From positions 18,648,579 to 18,712,578 of the forward strand of contig OY829542.1 of NCBI GenBank assembly GCA_963691705.1: DNA of 64,000 nucleotides, given 5' to 3'. The notes beneath the pieces were generated by a model. It saw only the letters and a program-made list of their open reading frames with translations. It searched no databases and was not told the DNA's origin. Position 1 is the first letter of the stretch, and every line of letters begins with the position of its first letter. Positions 1 through 11,511 of the stretch are shown here, piece after piece. This DNA comes from Viola odorata. Lineage: Eukaryota; Streptophyta; Magnoliopsida; Malpighiales; Violaceae. The position numbers and the translations under genes are program-made.

Positions 1-411
1 ATTTTGCACTATTCATCACAAGGAAGTACAAAATGGATAAAAATGGCATGTAAAAGCAATAGTAAAAGATTAAGCTTACAAACTCATAGTTGTAAAGACA
101 CATAGCTAGGTTTGAATCTTTTGGAGTTCGTTCTATTAGTGATGAGAAGAAACCAGTACATACACATGACATGCACAGTTATGAAAAGAAAACATAGTTA
201 AAACCAATAAATAATTTGGAAGAAAAACAGCAGAAGCCTATGTGCATCAAATACCACAAAGCGCATCTCTTGTTTACGCTTGTGTACGCTTGTGTACGCT
301 TTTCAAGATCAGAATGCCACCAGCTTGTGTACACTTTTCAAGATCAGATAACCCAAAATATTCTCTTGCTTTCTCAATCAACTAATTTCACGAGATATGT
401 ATAAGGAGACG

Positions 412-756
412 TTAAAATAGGCAAGAAAGCAGCCAAGAGTTCTGCTGACACAAACATAATCTCAGAATAAATGAAGACATTCCCACTGGTTTCTTGGTTT
501 GATCACTTTTGAACCAAATTCCTAAGTAATGACTGCTTGAGTCAGCAAATGCAAAGAACCCCAACTCAAACACCCCACCTAAAGAGACTAGGGTTTGATT
601 GTTGTACAGTTTCTCTCCAAGTCTAAGGGTGTCTAAGGAATCAGAGAAGCATAGATGTAGAGAGGATAGTGTATAAAGTACAATACTGATAACAGAAAGT
701 TCTAATTCTTTCCGTCGTCTCATGTTAGACATGAAAGAGATATTGCACCTCTTCAC
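412..756 (-). pseudogene. S-domain (G-type lectin) receptor kinase, N-terminal fragment
   Basis: The frame reads a hydrophobic signal-peptide-like segment, then the start of a bulb-type lectin domain: DTLRLGEKLYNNQTLVSLGG, then VFELGFF and YLGIWFK. This is how S-locus/G-type lectin receptor kinases begin; they are plasma-membrane receptors whose extracellular lectin, S-locus and PAN domains precede a kinase. Homology stops after KSDQTKKPV, where family members continue with a WVANRD motif; here about 23 unrelated residues lead to a stop. The rest of the lectin domain, the S-locus and PAN domains, the membrane segment and the kinase (normally about 800 residues in all) are absent from the flanking sequence. 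It is probably a truncated relic. A short spliced lectin-only peptide is possible but unsupported. Confidence 0.7.
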
Positions 757-1963
757 AAAGATGATAGATAGAGAAGGAAGAGAAGATACAGAAAAGCTTG
801 TTGGTCAACTCTCCACTCTTTGGCCTACACTGAGTCCGGACTTTTTATGCACGAATATAATATGCAACCGGATTGTCAATATTTTGGATGTGTTTGTTAA
901 TGTGTGTTTTACCTTCATTTCAACGTTCTTTGCAATTTATGCAGTAACTTTCATGTTAGTCAAACAGTCAAGACATCTAAAAATGCAAGCAGTATATAAA
1001 CTAATCCCCACCCATCAGCAGCCATAAAAGAATAATTGTCTTGATGAAGACTGATGATTATATCAGTTAACAATGTAGAAGAAACTTGCTATAATAATCC
1101 TCCATAGGAAATCACCGCGCAAAAGATTGACTAACAAATTATTCAGCTTATCAGATCATGTAGTGGGGCTAATGAACCATTACCCACCACACTCCATCAA
1201 TGGTGTCAAATGACTTTATAGAGTACAATGAGAAAACAAAAGCACAAAATTCTTCTGGAGAATAAGTAAACTTTGTGATATGGGAAGGAGGATGAGTCCC
1301 AAAAAGGCCAGTTGATGCAAGGGAAAACACAAGCCAAATGTGACTATCATACTATAATTCAAGAAGCTTCAGAATTTTTATATTCATTCTCAGAATTTGT
1401 TATGCAATCAAGGCCACCAAAACAGGACATATCAATAAGATTAGAATAGCTAAGAACAAAGAAGTTTCTTGCAACCCACTGCTGTCACTATCCATGATTC
1501 ATCTCATCTACCGTCCTCCTTCAAATTTGCTATTGATTTAGGTATTTAAGACACTGAAGAACTCAAAATATATTAATTGCCTCTTTTAATTTTCATGATG
1601 TAATCATTTTAGATGGTAAGCCTAAACATGTCAGCCTAAAGCTAAAGTTTTTTTCTAATTTTTGGTTTAGAAGCATATTTTAGGATCTAGATTTCACACT
1701 TGAGCATAAAATAAGGATTGCTTCTTACATCGTCAAACCCATCTCTATCAACCTTCATAATTAAATTTCTTAAATGCCACTTTCTAGCTTACTTCATGAC
1801 ATAAGGAAACAGTCAGAGGCACTCTTTTCCAATCCAATTTTTTAAAAAATCACAACCCATCTCGGAAAATGGCAGTAAACTAATCAACTTTCAATTATCA
1901 CTTATCACCCTAACAAATTCAGAATCCCCCCTAAATAAATAAATAAATAAAAGCACTTACAGT
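757..1963. other. Spacer without recognisable gene
   Basis: Ordinary AT-rich sequence between the receptor-kinase fragment and the possible leader exon. Short open frames here show no family motifs. If the exon at 1964-2400 belongs to the same minus-strand transcript as the kinase fragment, this stretch would be its intron. Confidence 0.4.
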
Positions 1964-2400
1964 TTGATCTTTGCTGACGACTTGTCATCCACCTTTACTG
2001 ATGAGATATCCGGCTATGCAGCAACATGTTGGAACTTCTTTTCCGTGTCTTTCAAGGGTAACCTCATCTCGCGCTTCATGCACCGCGTCTGTTCGACGGA
2101 AATCCCCTAAGGAGCTCAAATCGTTAGTTTGGGCTCAACATAATCTCAGGCAAGGGAAGGAAACTGCTAGTGGGGAGGGAGTTGGAATTGAATTTGGGAA
2201 TCCCAGAAATTGAAATTGGGAGACGAAACAGAATTGCAATTAGGAAGAAGGAATCGGGTTAGGGTTTGGGTGAGGAGTGGTGATAATCAGATCTGATGAG
2301 AGGATTAAGAAGGGAATTGAATCGGAAAGTCATTAGATGCGGTGATTAATGGTTTTTCTTCCCTTCCTCTCCAGCTCTCTGTTTTCTACTAGTTTTGCGA
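1964..2400 (-). other. Possible 5' leader exon of a minus-strand gene
   Basis: Read on the minus strand, this stretch looks like a plant 5' untranslated exon. It is pyrimidine-rich, carries AACCCTAACCCG-type leader sequence, has only short open frames, and ends in a strong splice donor (ACT|GTAAGTGC at about 1963). The next exon cannot be identified with confidence; the only minus-strand coding relic downstream is the receptor-kinase fragment. The call rests on composition and the donor alone. It could equally be part of a repeat. Confidence 0.3.
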
Positions 2401-3830
2401 GCTCCGATTCATGAACTAGATCCAAATCAAAGAGAAAGAGAACAAGAAATTGGGACGATGGAGAAGAGAACGACGAGAGAGCAGCGAGCTGACGACGAGA
2501 GAGCAGAGGTGTGGAGCAGAAGAGGAGAAGAAGAAGCGTTTCGTGAAGAAGAAAGAGCATGGGCAAAATTGGGTTATTGAAAGATTCATTAATACTCAAA
2601 ATGGAGAACCGAATTTTCCATTTGTAACACTCCCTTCGTAAAATTTTGAAAACAGGTTTTGGGTGTTTTCAAAACTTACACATGAATTTTCATTCCGAAA
2701 TGAAAACAATGCGAGGTAAACACGTTTTCGAAAAAAAAAATCTGCAAATTTCCCTGAGGTAAACAGGGCCTAATATTCCTTCTTTCTATTTATTTATACG
2801 CCAAAAGTTTTGTCCATTTTCCTCAGTCAATTCACCTACTTGAGCTAAAATGGGCTACCAGATCAGTAAAGTATGAGTCTTTCTTGCTTCTACTCTTTGT
2901 TGGGATTGTTTTGTATAAATAACTATTTCTAATCCGCTTATTTTAAAGAGTAATGCTATTTGAGTTAAGGAAACAGGTTGAATGACGTGGCAGTGCCATG
3001 TCATTCAATAATTACAAATGAATAGTGCTATTTAGGTTGAATTTCCGGGATGAATGATGTGGCAGTGCCATGTCATTCAGATTGAATGACGTGGCAGTGC
3101 CATATCATTCAATAATTACAAATATGCCACCGGGTTGAATGACGTCGTTTGGGAACACACATTTCGCCCACTTCTCAGACATCGTCCTCCTCCTCAATCC
3201 TTAGACCTAAGCAGCAGTCGCAATCCTCATCGGTCGTCGACATGTTTCCGCCGCCGCAATAACTAATCTTCCTTTTCGTCCATTCTCCGGTTCAGTCGCT
3301 CCTCCTCCGCTGCAACAACTAATCTTTCTTCGCCTATTCGATAGTTCCGTAATATTAGAATTGATATTCTTGTGATAGGAGGATGAGTTTGGATTTTGTT
3401 CCATCATAGAACCAACATTAATTGAGTTTGAATGTTAGGGTTTTGTCTTGTTGAGTTGAATGTTAGGATAACGTAATTTCGACCTTCATTTGTAGGTCTA
3501 CTTAAGGTGTTTGTAATTGCAATTTTGTAGCCTAAATGTGATGTTATAGGGCTGGGTTTGTTGGATACACAGTTGATCTTAAGGTGTTTGTTTAAAGTCC
3601 TCAACCAACACATAAGTCTTCAACTTACTAATTTTGTTTCTCTACAGGTAGTTTCGTAATATTGTGATTTTTAGTTAAGTTTGGTTTGTGACTCTTACGT
3701 GTGTGATAAGTAATAGAGATTCAAATTATGGAATTAACTTGGTTATGTTATCCTCTTAATAAAGAACCAGTTTTTGTTGCATGTTATGGTTCAGAAATTA
3801 CAGCAATCTTGTAACTTTTTGTTACAGGTA

Positions 3831-4548
3831 ATGGACTTTTTGGCTCAAAATGATGAGCCACAAAGTGATTTTATGGGTATCAGTCCTCCATTGCCGAAAC
3901 CTGATGATAAATTGATTCCGAAGTCGGGTATGGTCTTCAAATCAGAAGAAGAAGTTTATATTTTTTATCTTGAGTATGCTCGTGAAGCGGGATTCGATAT
4001 TAAGAGAAAAAGTGGGAGGAAAGATGATAATGGGAATCTGAAGTACTATATTGTTGCGTGTAGTAGAGGAGAAACGTGGAAATCCGTAGCAAAAAATGCT
4101 TTTAATCCAAGGCCATCAAGAAGAACTAATTGTAAGGCTAAAATCAATTGTATTGTTAATGCTGAAGGAGAGTTCACTATTTCATCTGTTAATTTTGTGC
4201 AGAATTATGCGTTGAGTCCCCACAAAATCACTTTTTTTTTCAGTGTAATAAAAATATTGATCCGTATGTGAAGAGGAGGCTTGAAACAAATGACCAAGCA
4301 GGCATACGTGTGAGTAATAATTTTCATGTTTTGGCTTTGGAAGTAGGGGTATGAAAACTTGACTTTTATTGAGAAAAATTGTAGAAATCATATTCTTAAA
4401 GTAAGACAAATTAGGCTTGGAGTTGGAGATGCAACATCACTTAGCATGTATTTTGCATGCATGCAAAAGAGGAATCCTAATTTCTTTTATATGCTTGATA
4501 TAGATAATGACAGTCGATTAAAAAATGTATTTTGGGCAGATGCACGAT
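3831..4548 (+). pseudogene. FAR1/MULE transposase N-terminal fragment (left arm)
   Basis: The frame from ATG 3831 reads a FAR1-type DNA-binding domain: GMVFKSEEEVYIFYLEYARE, then the Cys-containing YYIVACSRGE and RRTNCKAKINCIV blocks. The zinc-ligand HNH motif seen in the right arm is changed here to QNY. A shift near the T-run at about 4231 moves to the frame of KNIDPYVKRRLETNDQAGIR. Later frames carry ILKVRQIRLGVGDATSLSMY and RLKNVFWADAR, typical of the FAR1/FHY3 and MULE transposase family. Homology ends at the palindrome centre, before the catalytic region. It is broken by at least two frame changes and is non-functional. Confidence 0.8.
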
Positions 4549-5318
4549 ATTTTATATGCCTAAACAATATAACATCACCAAAAAATTCATAGGCGGTTAT
4601 AGATCGTGCATTTGCCCAAAATACATTTTTTAATCGACTGTCATCATCTATATGAATCATATAAAAAAAATTAGGATTCCTCTTTTGCATGCATGCAAAA
4701 TACATACTAAGTGATGTTGCATCTCCAACTCCAAGCCTAATTTGTCTTCCTTTAAGAATATGATTTCTACAATCTTTCTAAGTAAAGGTCAAATTCTTAT
4801 ACCCCTACTTCTAGAGCCAAAGCATGAAAATTATTACTCATACGTATGCCTGCTTGATCATTTGTTTCAAGCCTCCTCTTCACATAGGGATCAATATTTT
4901 TATTACACTAAAAAAAACGTGATTTTGTGGAACTCAACGCATGATTATGCACAAGATTAACAGATAAAATAGTGAACTCTCCTTCAGCATTAACAATACA
5001 ATTGATTTTAGCCTTACAATTAGTTCTTCTTGATGACCTTGAATTAAAAGCATTTTTTGCTACGGATTTCCACATTTCTCCTCTACTACACGCAACAATA
5101 TAATACTTCAAATTCCCATTATCATCTTTCCACCAACTTTTTCTCTTAATACCGAATTCCACTTCACGAGCATACTCAAGATAAAAAATATAAACTTCTT
5201 CTTCTGATTTGAAGACCATACCTGACTTTAGAATCAATTTATCATCAGGTTCCGGCAATGGAGGACTGATACCCATAAAATCACTTTGTGGCTCGTCACT
5301 TTGAACCAAATAGTCCAT
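4549..5318 (-). pseudogene. FAR1/MULE transposase N-terminal fragment (right arm)
   Basis: Minus-strand mirror of the left-arm fragment, starting at ATG 5318-5316. The first 136 codons read the FAR1 zinc-binding domain with its Cys blocks and an intact HNHAL motif. After a stop in the T-run, frames continue with NIDPYVKRRLETNDQAGIR, then MYFACMQKRNPNFFYM and VFWANARSITAYEFFGDVI. That last block lies just before the first catalytic Asp of MULE transposases, where homology ends. The arm keeps about 54 bp more transposase sequence than the left arm, forming the hairpin spacer. It differs from the left arm by scattered substitutions and small indels, indicating some age since inversion. Confidence 0.8.
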
Positions 5319-6851
5319 TACCTATAACAAAAAGTTACAAGATTGCTGTAATTTCTAAACCATAACGTGCAACAAAACCTAGTTTTTTATTAAGAGAATA
5401 ACATAAATCACGTAACTAAGTTAATTCCACAATTTGAATCTCTATTGCTTATCACACAAGTAAGAGCCACAAACCAAACTTAACTAAAAACTACAATATT
5501 ATGAAATTACCAGTAAAACAAAATTAGTAAGTTGAAGACTTATTTGTTGGTCGAAGACTTTAAACAAGCACCTTAAAATCAACTCCATATTAACTGTGTA
5601 TCCAACAAACCCAGCCCTATAACATCACATTTAGGCTACAAAATTACAATTACAAACACCTTAAGTAGACCTACAAATCAAGGTCGAAATTACATTATCC
5701 TAACATTTAATTCAACGAGACAAGACCCTAACATTCAAACTCAATTAATACTAGTTCTATGATGGAACAAAACATCAAAATCCAAACTCATCCTCCTATC
5801 ACAAGAATATCAACTCTAATATTACGGAACTACCGATTGTACTGAATAGGCGAAAAAAGATTAGCTGTTGCAGCGGTGGCGGAGGAGGAGCGACTGAACC
5901 GGAGAATGGACGAAAAGGAAGATTACTTGTTGCGGCGGCGGAGGAAACGATGAGGACGATGTCGGCGACCGGTGAGGACGATGAGGAGTCTTGGAGGAGC
6001 GACTGGACGAATGGAGGAAATTGGTTGCGGGACTGCGGCTACTGCTTAGGTCTGAGGAGGAGCACGATGTCTGAGAAGTGGGAGAAATGTGTGTTCCCAA
6101 ACGACGTCATTCAACCCGGTGGCATATTTGTAATTATTGAATGACATGGCACTGCCACGTCATTAAACCCGGGAATTCAACCTGTTTCCTCAAACCAAAT
6201 AGCATTACTCTTTTGTAAATGAATGCAGGGTATTGATGAAATCAACCAACAGACTGATCCTGGTATGCTGTTTCTTCCTCTTTCTTTTGTTTTTTCCAAT
6301 TTATTCAACGAGAATTCTAGTTTGTTGCGGTTCTTGTGTGTGATTCCTTTTGAACTTTTGGAAAATTGGTATAGGAAAACTAGATTACACTAGGTTGGAT
6401 AAAAAGTGGTGAAGTTGAAGATGAGGTCTTAACAGGTTGAATGTCTTTAGGTTTTGGTCATTGTGTTTTATTAGTTGGTTTGTGTTGTTTCAGTCTTTGA
6501 ATGAGAAATGTAATAGTAGCTGTTGATTTAAGAGATTATTCGATCCATACTGTTCCTGTTCGTCCTTTAAAAAGAGTAAAAATTATTCCAATTTCCCAGT
6601 TAGGATATGTTTACAATAGATTTTTTTTATTGTAAAGTCAGTTATAGATCTTTTTGCTGCTTCCTGATTCGTGACCCTGCTCTCCACCTGCAGTGATACA
6701 CAATGGAAGAGAGATTGTTTTGCAGGTAATTTGAATGTGAATGTTTTAGTGGTTATTTTAAAGCATGGAGACTTTATTTGTTCCCTTGAGATGCCATATT
6801 CTCACTAATTTTATGTGACATTCATAGTTTACCTGAAACTTGATTAGCTTA

Positions 6852-7326
6852 TGTCACATGCCTAAATAAGAGTAAAGGAGTCAAAGGTTAGTCAAAGGTT
6901 TAGTCAACAAAAGAGAAGAGCGGGAAGGAAGATTGACAGTTGTTTTGTAGCTGTCAACAGCTTGTTAGCAGCAGTTAGATTAGTTATTGTTGTTGTTTTA
7001 ATAATCATTTCAATTCTGTAGTCAAGAATTACTAGTATAAATACTAGCAGCTAGGAGCAGATAAACAACCATTGATAATCTGTAAAACAAGTTGTTGTTC
7101 ATGTATTTGTATTTTGGCTGAATAAGCAATACAATACATTTCCTGGATCTGTTTGGTGTTCAATGAACCGCAGATTCCAGTTTATCCATACAATTCTATC
7201 TACTACGTTTGATTTCCATTTCCCTACTTCTACGGCGCACTCCCCTTCCTTCTTCTTTCTTCTTCTTTCCTTCTTCTTATTGATTCTTGAGTGCCACGGC
7301 TTGGAATTCCTTCTAGGCCCGTGACA
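6852..7326 (+). mobile_element. Solo LTR (475 bp) with 5-bp target duplication
   Basis: The sequence starts TGTCACATG and ends CCCGTGACA, giving TG...CA ends with inverted TGTCAC/GTGACA. It is flanked by GCTTA at 6847-6851 and 7327-7331. The homologous intron of amylase copy 2 has uninterrupted sequence here (GATTAGTTTACAAATCC), which confirms the insertion. A TATAAATA box at 7036-7043 and an AATACAATAC-rich stretch downstream fit a promoter and polyadenylation region read on the plus strand. No internal domain remains, so it arose by recombination between two LTRs. Copia or gypsy origin cannot be decided. Confidence 0.88.
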
Positions 7327-7599
7327 GCTTACAAATCCAAACTACAGTTTGTACTGGATTTGAATTTTCACTGCTAAAACTTGTGAAAGTGTGAAGAATA
7401 TGACTACCATTAATCTGAACAAAAATTTACTCAAACAGGCCTTCAACCAGGGGTCTCATAAACACGACTGGTGGAGAAATGTAGAAAAAAACCCAATATT
7501 CTGTGCAATTTCCGTCTCTAATATTCCTTCTTTCTAGTATTTATTTATATCCCAAACTTATCTCCATTTTCCTCAAATCATCATCTTACTTGAGCTGAA

Positions 7600-10500
7600 A
7601 TGGGCTACCAGATCAGTAAAGTATGAGTCATGCTCAGTTCTACTCTTTATCCACAATGTATGGATTACAACTAGCTTTAATCCTTTTGTTTTTATCAATG
7701 GATGCAGGGTTTTGATGACAGTAACCAACAGACTTATTCTGGTATGTTGTTTCTTCCTTCTTTTTTTCTTTTCAATTTATTTCAATGTTAGCTCTAGCTT
7801 GGCATGGTTCTTGTAAGTGATTCTTTATGGAGCTCTGGAAAATATTGGTGATCAAGACTAGGTTGGATAAAAAGTACTGAAGTTGACGATGGGGTCTTAA
7901 CATATTTGCTAGGTTGAATATAGTTTAGGTTTGATCATTGTGTTTTACTAGTTGGTTTTATGTTGTTTCAATTTTTGCATGAGAAATGTTATAGTAGTTG
8001 TTGAATTAAGAGATTAACCGATCGTTGCTGTTCGTCCTTTAAAAAGGTAAAAAAGAATGATTCCAGTTCCCAGTTGAGGTATGTTTACGATAGAATTTTG
8101 TTGTTGTGAAGTCAGGAATATATTTTTTGTTGCTTCCATTGTTTGCTATCTGATTCGTGACCCTTCTATTCAGCTGCATTAATATGCAATGGAAAAGAAA
8201 TTATTTTGCAGGTTAGTTTATGAATGTTTCACAGGTTAATTATAAGTATGAAGATATTATTTGTTTCCTTGAAATGCTATATTTATCACCAATTCTATGT
8301 GACATTAATAGTTTACATGAAACTGGATTAGTTTACAAATCCAAAACACTGTTTTTACTAGATCTGTAATTTCACTCCTAAAAGTTGTGAAAGTGTGAAG
8401 AATATGAATACCATTAATCTAAACAAAAATTTACTCAAACAGGCGATCAATTGGGAGTCTCATAAGCATGACTGGTGGAGAAATTTAGAAAAGAAAGTTC
8501 CTGATATTGCGAAATCTGGATTTACTTCTGCCTGGTTACCGCCACCCACTCATTCCTTCTCACCTGAAGGTTAGACTTGAAGACTCTTTGATTTTGAGGT
8601 TGACCTTTAAATTTATATGAACAACCGTGTGTAATGCAATTTTTTATGCTTTTCTTTTTTCCTCCTGTTGTTACAGGGTACCTTCCGCAAAATCTCTATT
8701 CACTCAACTCTTCATATGGTTCTGAACACCTGTTAAAAGCTTTACTTCAAAAATTGAAGCAGTATAATGTCAGAGCAATGGCTGACATTGTTATCAATCA
8801 CCGCATTGGAACTACCCAAGGGCATGGCGGAATGTACAACCGCTACGATGGAATTCCATTGGCATGGAGTGAATATGCTGTCACATCTTGTACTGGTGGA
8901 TTGGTAACTATATCCTTGAAACTAAACTTTTCTAGTTGACTGTGATGCCTTGCACACTAACCACCCTTACGCTTAGCCATTACTTGTATGACTGCATAAC
9001 ATTTGAATTGGTACATGTATGCATGATTAATGGGTCTAATGAGCCAAGTAAATTCTACTGTAAATCTACGCGATGATGCAAACTCTGCTGCTAGATTTTG
9101 ACCTGTTATTATGATAATGTGAATACGAATGCCACTTTAACCTGTTAATATGATATTCTAGGGTAATCGGAGCACAGGAGACAACTTCTCAGGGGTTCCA
9201 AATATTGATCATTCCAGCATTTTGTTCGGAAAGACATTACAACTTGGTTGCAGTGGCTACGTAAAAATGTTGGCTTTCAAGATTTTCGTTTTGCTTTTGC
9301 AAGAGGGTAAATGCTTCTTTGGCTCTTCTGAACTAGTGTTTTATCTTTCTAGGTTTCATTTTGTAATTTATTCTAATGTTTGTCTCGACAATGCTGCAAA
9401 TTAGTTACTCACCAAAATATGTCAAACAAGACATCGAAGGGGCAAAGCCAGTATTTTCAGTTGGGGAGTATTGGGATTCCTGCAACTACAGTGGCTGTGT
9501 TTTGGACTATAACCAAGGTATTACTTTCCTTCTGTATTTATTTTATGCATCAATTGTGTACCTGTAAGGCACCATATAGCAGAACTGTCTTGCGCATATT
9601 TCCTTTCTTGTATGCTTCTCCTTTTAGAAGAAACTTTTGTGAATTTTGCCAAGCTCGTGGTCAGACTGGATGTTCTTGTACCATAATATTTGTGGGTCAG
9701 TTCTGTTAGGTAGAGGAGCTTATTGACCAAAAATAGGGAATGTAGAAGATGTTTTATTAGTTGGATCCTTGCATATGTTCATGTCAGCTGCTTGATGTTC
9801 TCATTAGAAATTTCTTATCATGGAAAGAGATTTTCCTCCACTCTGTATTGGAATTTTCCCCATTTCTGATTACTAAATATTTTTATACAATTTAAGCTTG
9901 GTCTGCAGTATGCTTGTGTTGATATTTTTGCCCCCCCCCTGTGATTTACTCCTCCAGATAGTCATAGACAGCGGATTATAAATTGGATTGATGCTACAGG
10001 CCAGCTCTCCGCTGTGTTTGATTTCACAAAAAAAGGAATTCTTCAGGTACTAACAAAGACATTTTTTACATAGATGCAATGTCTACAAAGACTTTCTATT
10101 GGTGATATTTTCTTTACTTTACTTACTTCTTTGGATGATGTTATTGTCTGTCTAATTCTGTAATCCTAGGAGTTAGGCTAGGATGGACTTTGTAACTGTA
10201 GATGCGGCCTTTTTTCAATAGCAGAAAATAAGGCTTGATTATATATGTAATGTAGACTTCTGTGGCATAGGAAGTGACATTTTTACATGGTGGGATCAAT
10301 ATTTCTGGTAGCACTGATGGTGAAATAATATGCAGGAAGCTGTCAAGGGGCAACTTTGGCGCCTACGTGACGCTCAAGGAAAGCCACCTGGTGTAATGGG
10401 ATGGTGGCCTTCTAGGTCTGTCACATTCATTGATAACCATGACAGGCTCGACGCAGGTACCTAGTCCATTCTTGTTATTCATGCAGCAGTAGCCAGGTGT

Positions 10501-11511
10501 ATTTTATGAAATTGTGCAGCATCTTTGATAATGAAAATGAAATCTTCTGCTATTTTCGGTTCTGCTTATTATCACTCTACTCTTGCAGGCTCATTGGCCT
10601 TTCCCGTCAAATCTTATTATGGAGGTATGTGTAGTTACTTGTCTCATACCCATAATTGATTTTACAATACCTGGCTGTTTATTTGCTCAAGTGCTTTCTT
10701 GTTATTTTGTGGACTCAATTTATGTTCCACTTTCTGCTATCACTACTCTCTCGTCTTGATGGTATTTTCTGCATTACACAAAAAGTCAGCAGCTGAAGTG
10801 ATGACACTATGAAATTCAATGGGAGGTGTACTGTCCTGTAAACAACTTACTATAATGTACTGTTTTAACTTTAGATCATAAAAACTTTGCTCCATGTTTG
10901 CTTCCTTTTTCTTTGTTCAGGGAGGCTAAGGTTTCTTAGAGAAGTTTCCATGTTCAAAATCCCGATAAGGACCATAGTCTAACAGACACCATTTTGCATT
11001 AACTTCTGTGTTGATAATGAGTCTATCCTTGCTCTCAATACTTCATTAAGTATTTCATTTTTCGTCTGACTTTCCTCAGTATCAACTGCAGCTTATACCC
11101 TGTCCAATTTCTTTCGTATTTGATAATTTCCAACTGGGTTATGCCTACATACTTACACATCCGGGGATACCAACAGTTTTCTATGACCACTTTTATGATT
11201 GGGGTACCGCTATTCATGACCAAATTGTGAAACTGGTATGCTACATCTCGGTTTCTATCTATTGTATCTAATTCCTTCTTGAGGAAATTTTACTCTATAA
11301 AGCTTCTTCAAACTTGCAGATTGATATTCGTAAACGTCAAGGTATCCACAGCCGTTTGTCTATCTGGATTCTCGAGGCTCAGCCGAAGCTTTACTATGCA
11401 CTTATTGGGGAGAATGTGTGTATGAAGATAGGGGATGATTCCTGGTGTCCAGCTGGTAGAGAATGGAGTCTCACAGCATGTGGCGAAAGATACGCTGTCT
11501 GGCAAAAATGA
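7600..11511 (+). pseudogene. AMY2: AMY2-type cytosolic alpha-amylase, 12 exons, inactivated
   Basis: Glycoside hydrolase family 13 alpha-amylase, which cleaves internal alpha-1,4 bonds of starch; this type lacks a signal peptide. Exons: 7600-7620, 7708-7741, 8174-8211, 8443-8569, 8677-8903, 9162-9306, 9405-9517, 9958-10046, 10336-10456, 10589-10624, 11137-11235, 11320-11511. Lengths and phases fit a protein of about 414 residues apart from two lesions. Recognised blocks include ADIVINHR, VTSCTGG, VGEYWDSCNY (general acid Glu kept), FIDNHD and [16 protein letters not shown]. Lesions: one base lost near 9215 (expected HSQHF); the nucleophile Asp of RFDFARG replaced by Ala (GCT, 9293-9295); two bases lost near 10443 (expected HDTGSTQ); and exon 11 acceptor TG instead of AG at 11135-11136. 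Together these rule out a normal enzyme. Identification is secure; transcription is unknown. Confidence 0.92.

Larger units (their letters stand above)
2948..6210. mobile_element. Head-to-head inverted duplication of the 5' half of a FAR1-type MULE
   Basis: A 3263-bp element begins with GAGTAATGCTATTTG and ends with the corresponding inverted terminus. Flanking 9-mers TATTTTAAA and TTTTGTAAA match at 7 of 9 positions, compatible with an aged Mutator-type target duplication. Nearly the whole element is one imperfect palindrome: left arm 2948-4548, spacer 4549-4602, right arm 4603-6210. Each arm holds the terminus, a leader region and the N-terminal part of a FAR1-type transposase, in opposite orientations. 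The arms stop before the first catalytic Asp, so no transposase can be made. It lies in intron 1 of the upstream amylase copy. A transcript crossing it would fold into a hairpin with arms of about 1.6 kb. Confidence 0.85.
2850..7490 (+). pseudogene. AMY2: AMY2-type alpha-amylase, upstream partial copy (exons 1-4 only)
   Basis: Tandem partial copy of the amylase at 7600-11511. Exons: 2850-2870 (MGYQISK, donor GTATGAGT), 6229-6262 (GIDEINQQTDPG), 6694-6725 (VIHNGREIVLQ, close to the RDGREVILQ of plant AMY2) and 7439 to about 7490 (start of the SHKHDWWRN block). Homology then stops and the promoter-proximal sequence of copy 2 begins, so the catalytic barrel is missing. The first three exons are in frame, and exon 3 ends in phase 0, so splicing onto exon 4 of copy 2 would keep the frame. 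Intron 1 is expanded by a 3.26-kb inverted-repeat element and intron 3 by a solo LTR. Alone it cannot encode an enzyme. A read-through transcript joining both copies is possible but unproven. Confidence 0.85.

Noticed and set aside
2660..2772. Possible Tourist-type right end (CAGGGCC followed by TAA)
   Set aside because: The expected left terminus was not found upstream.
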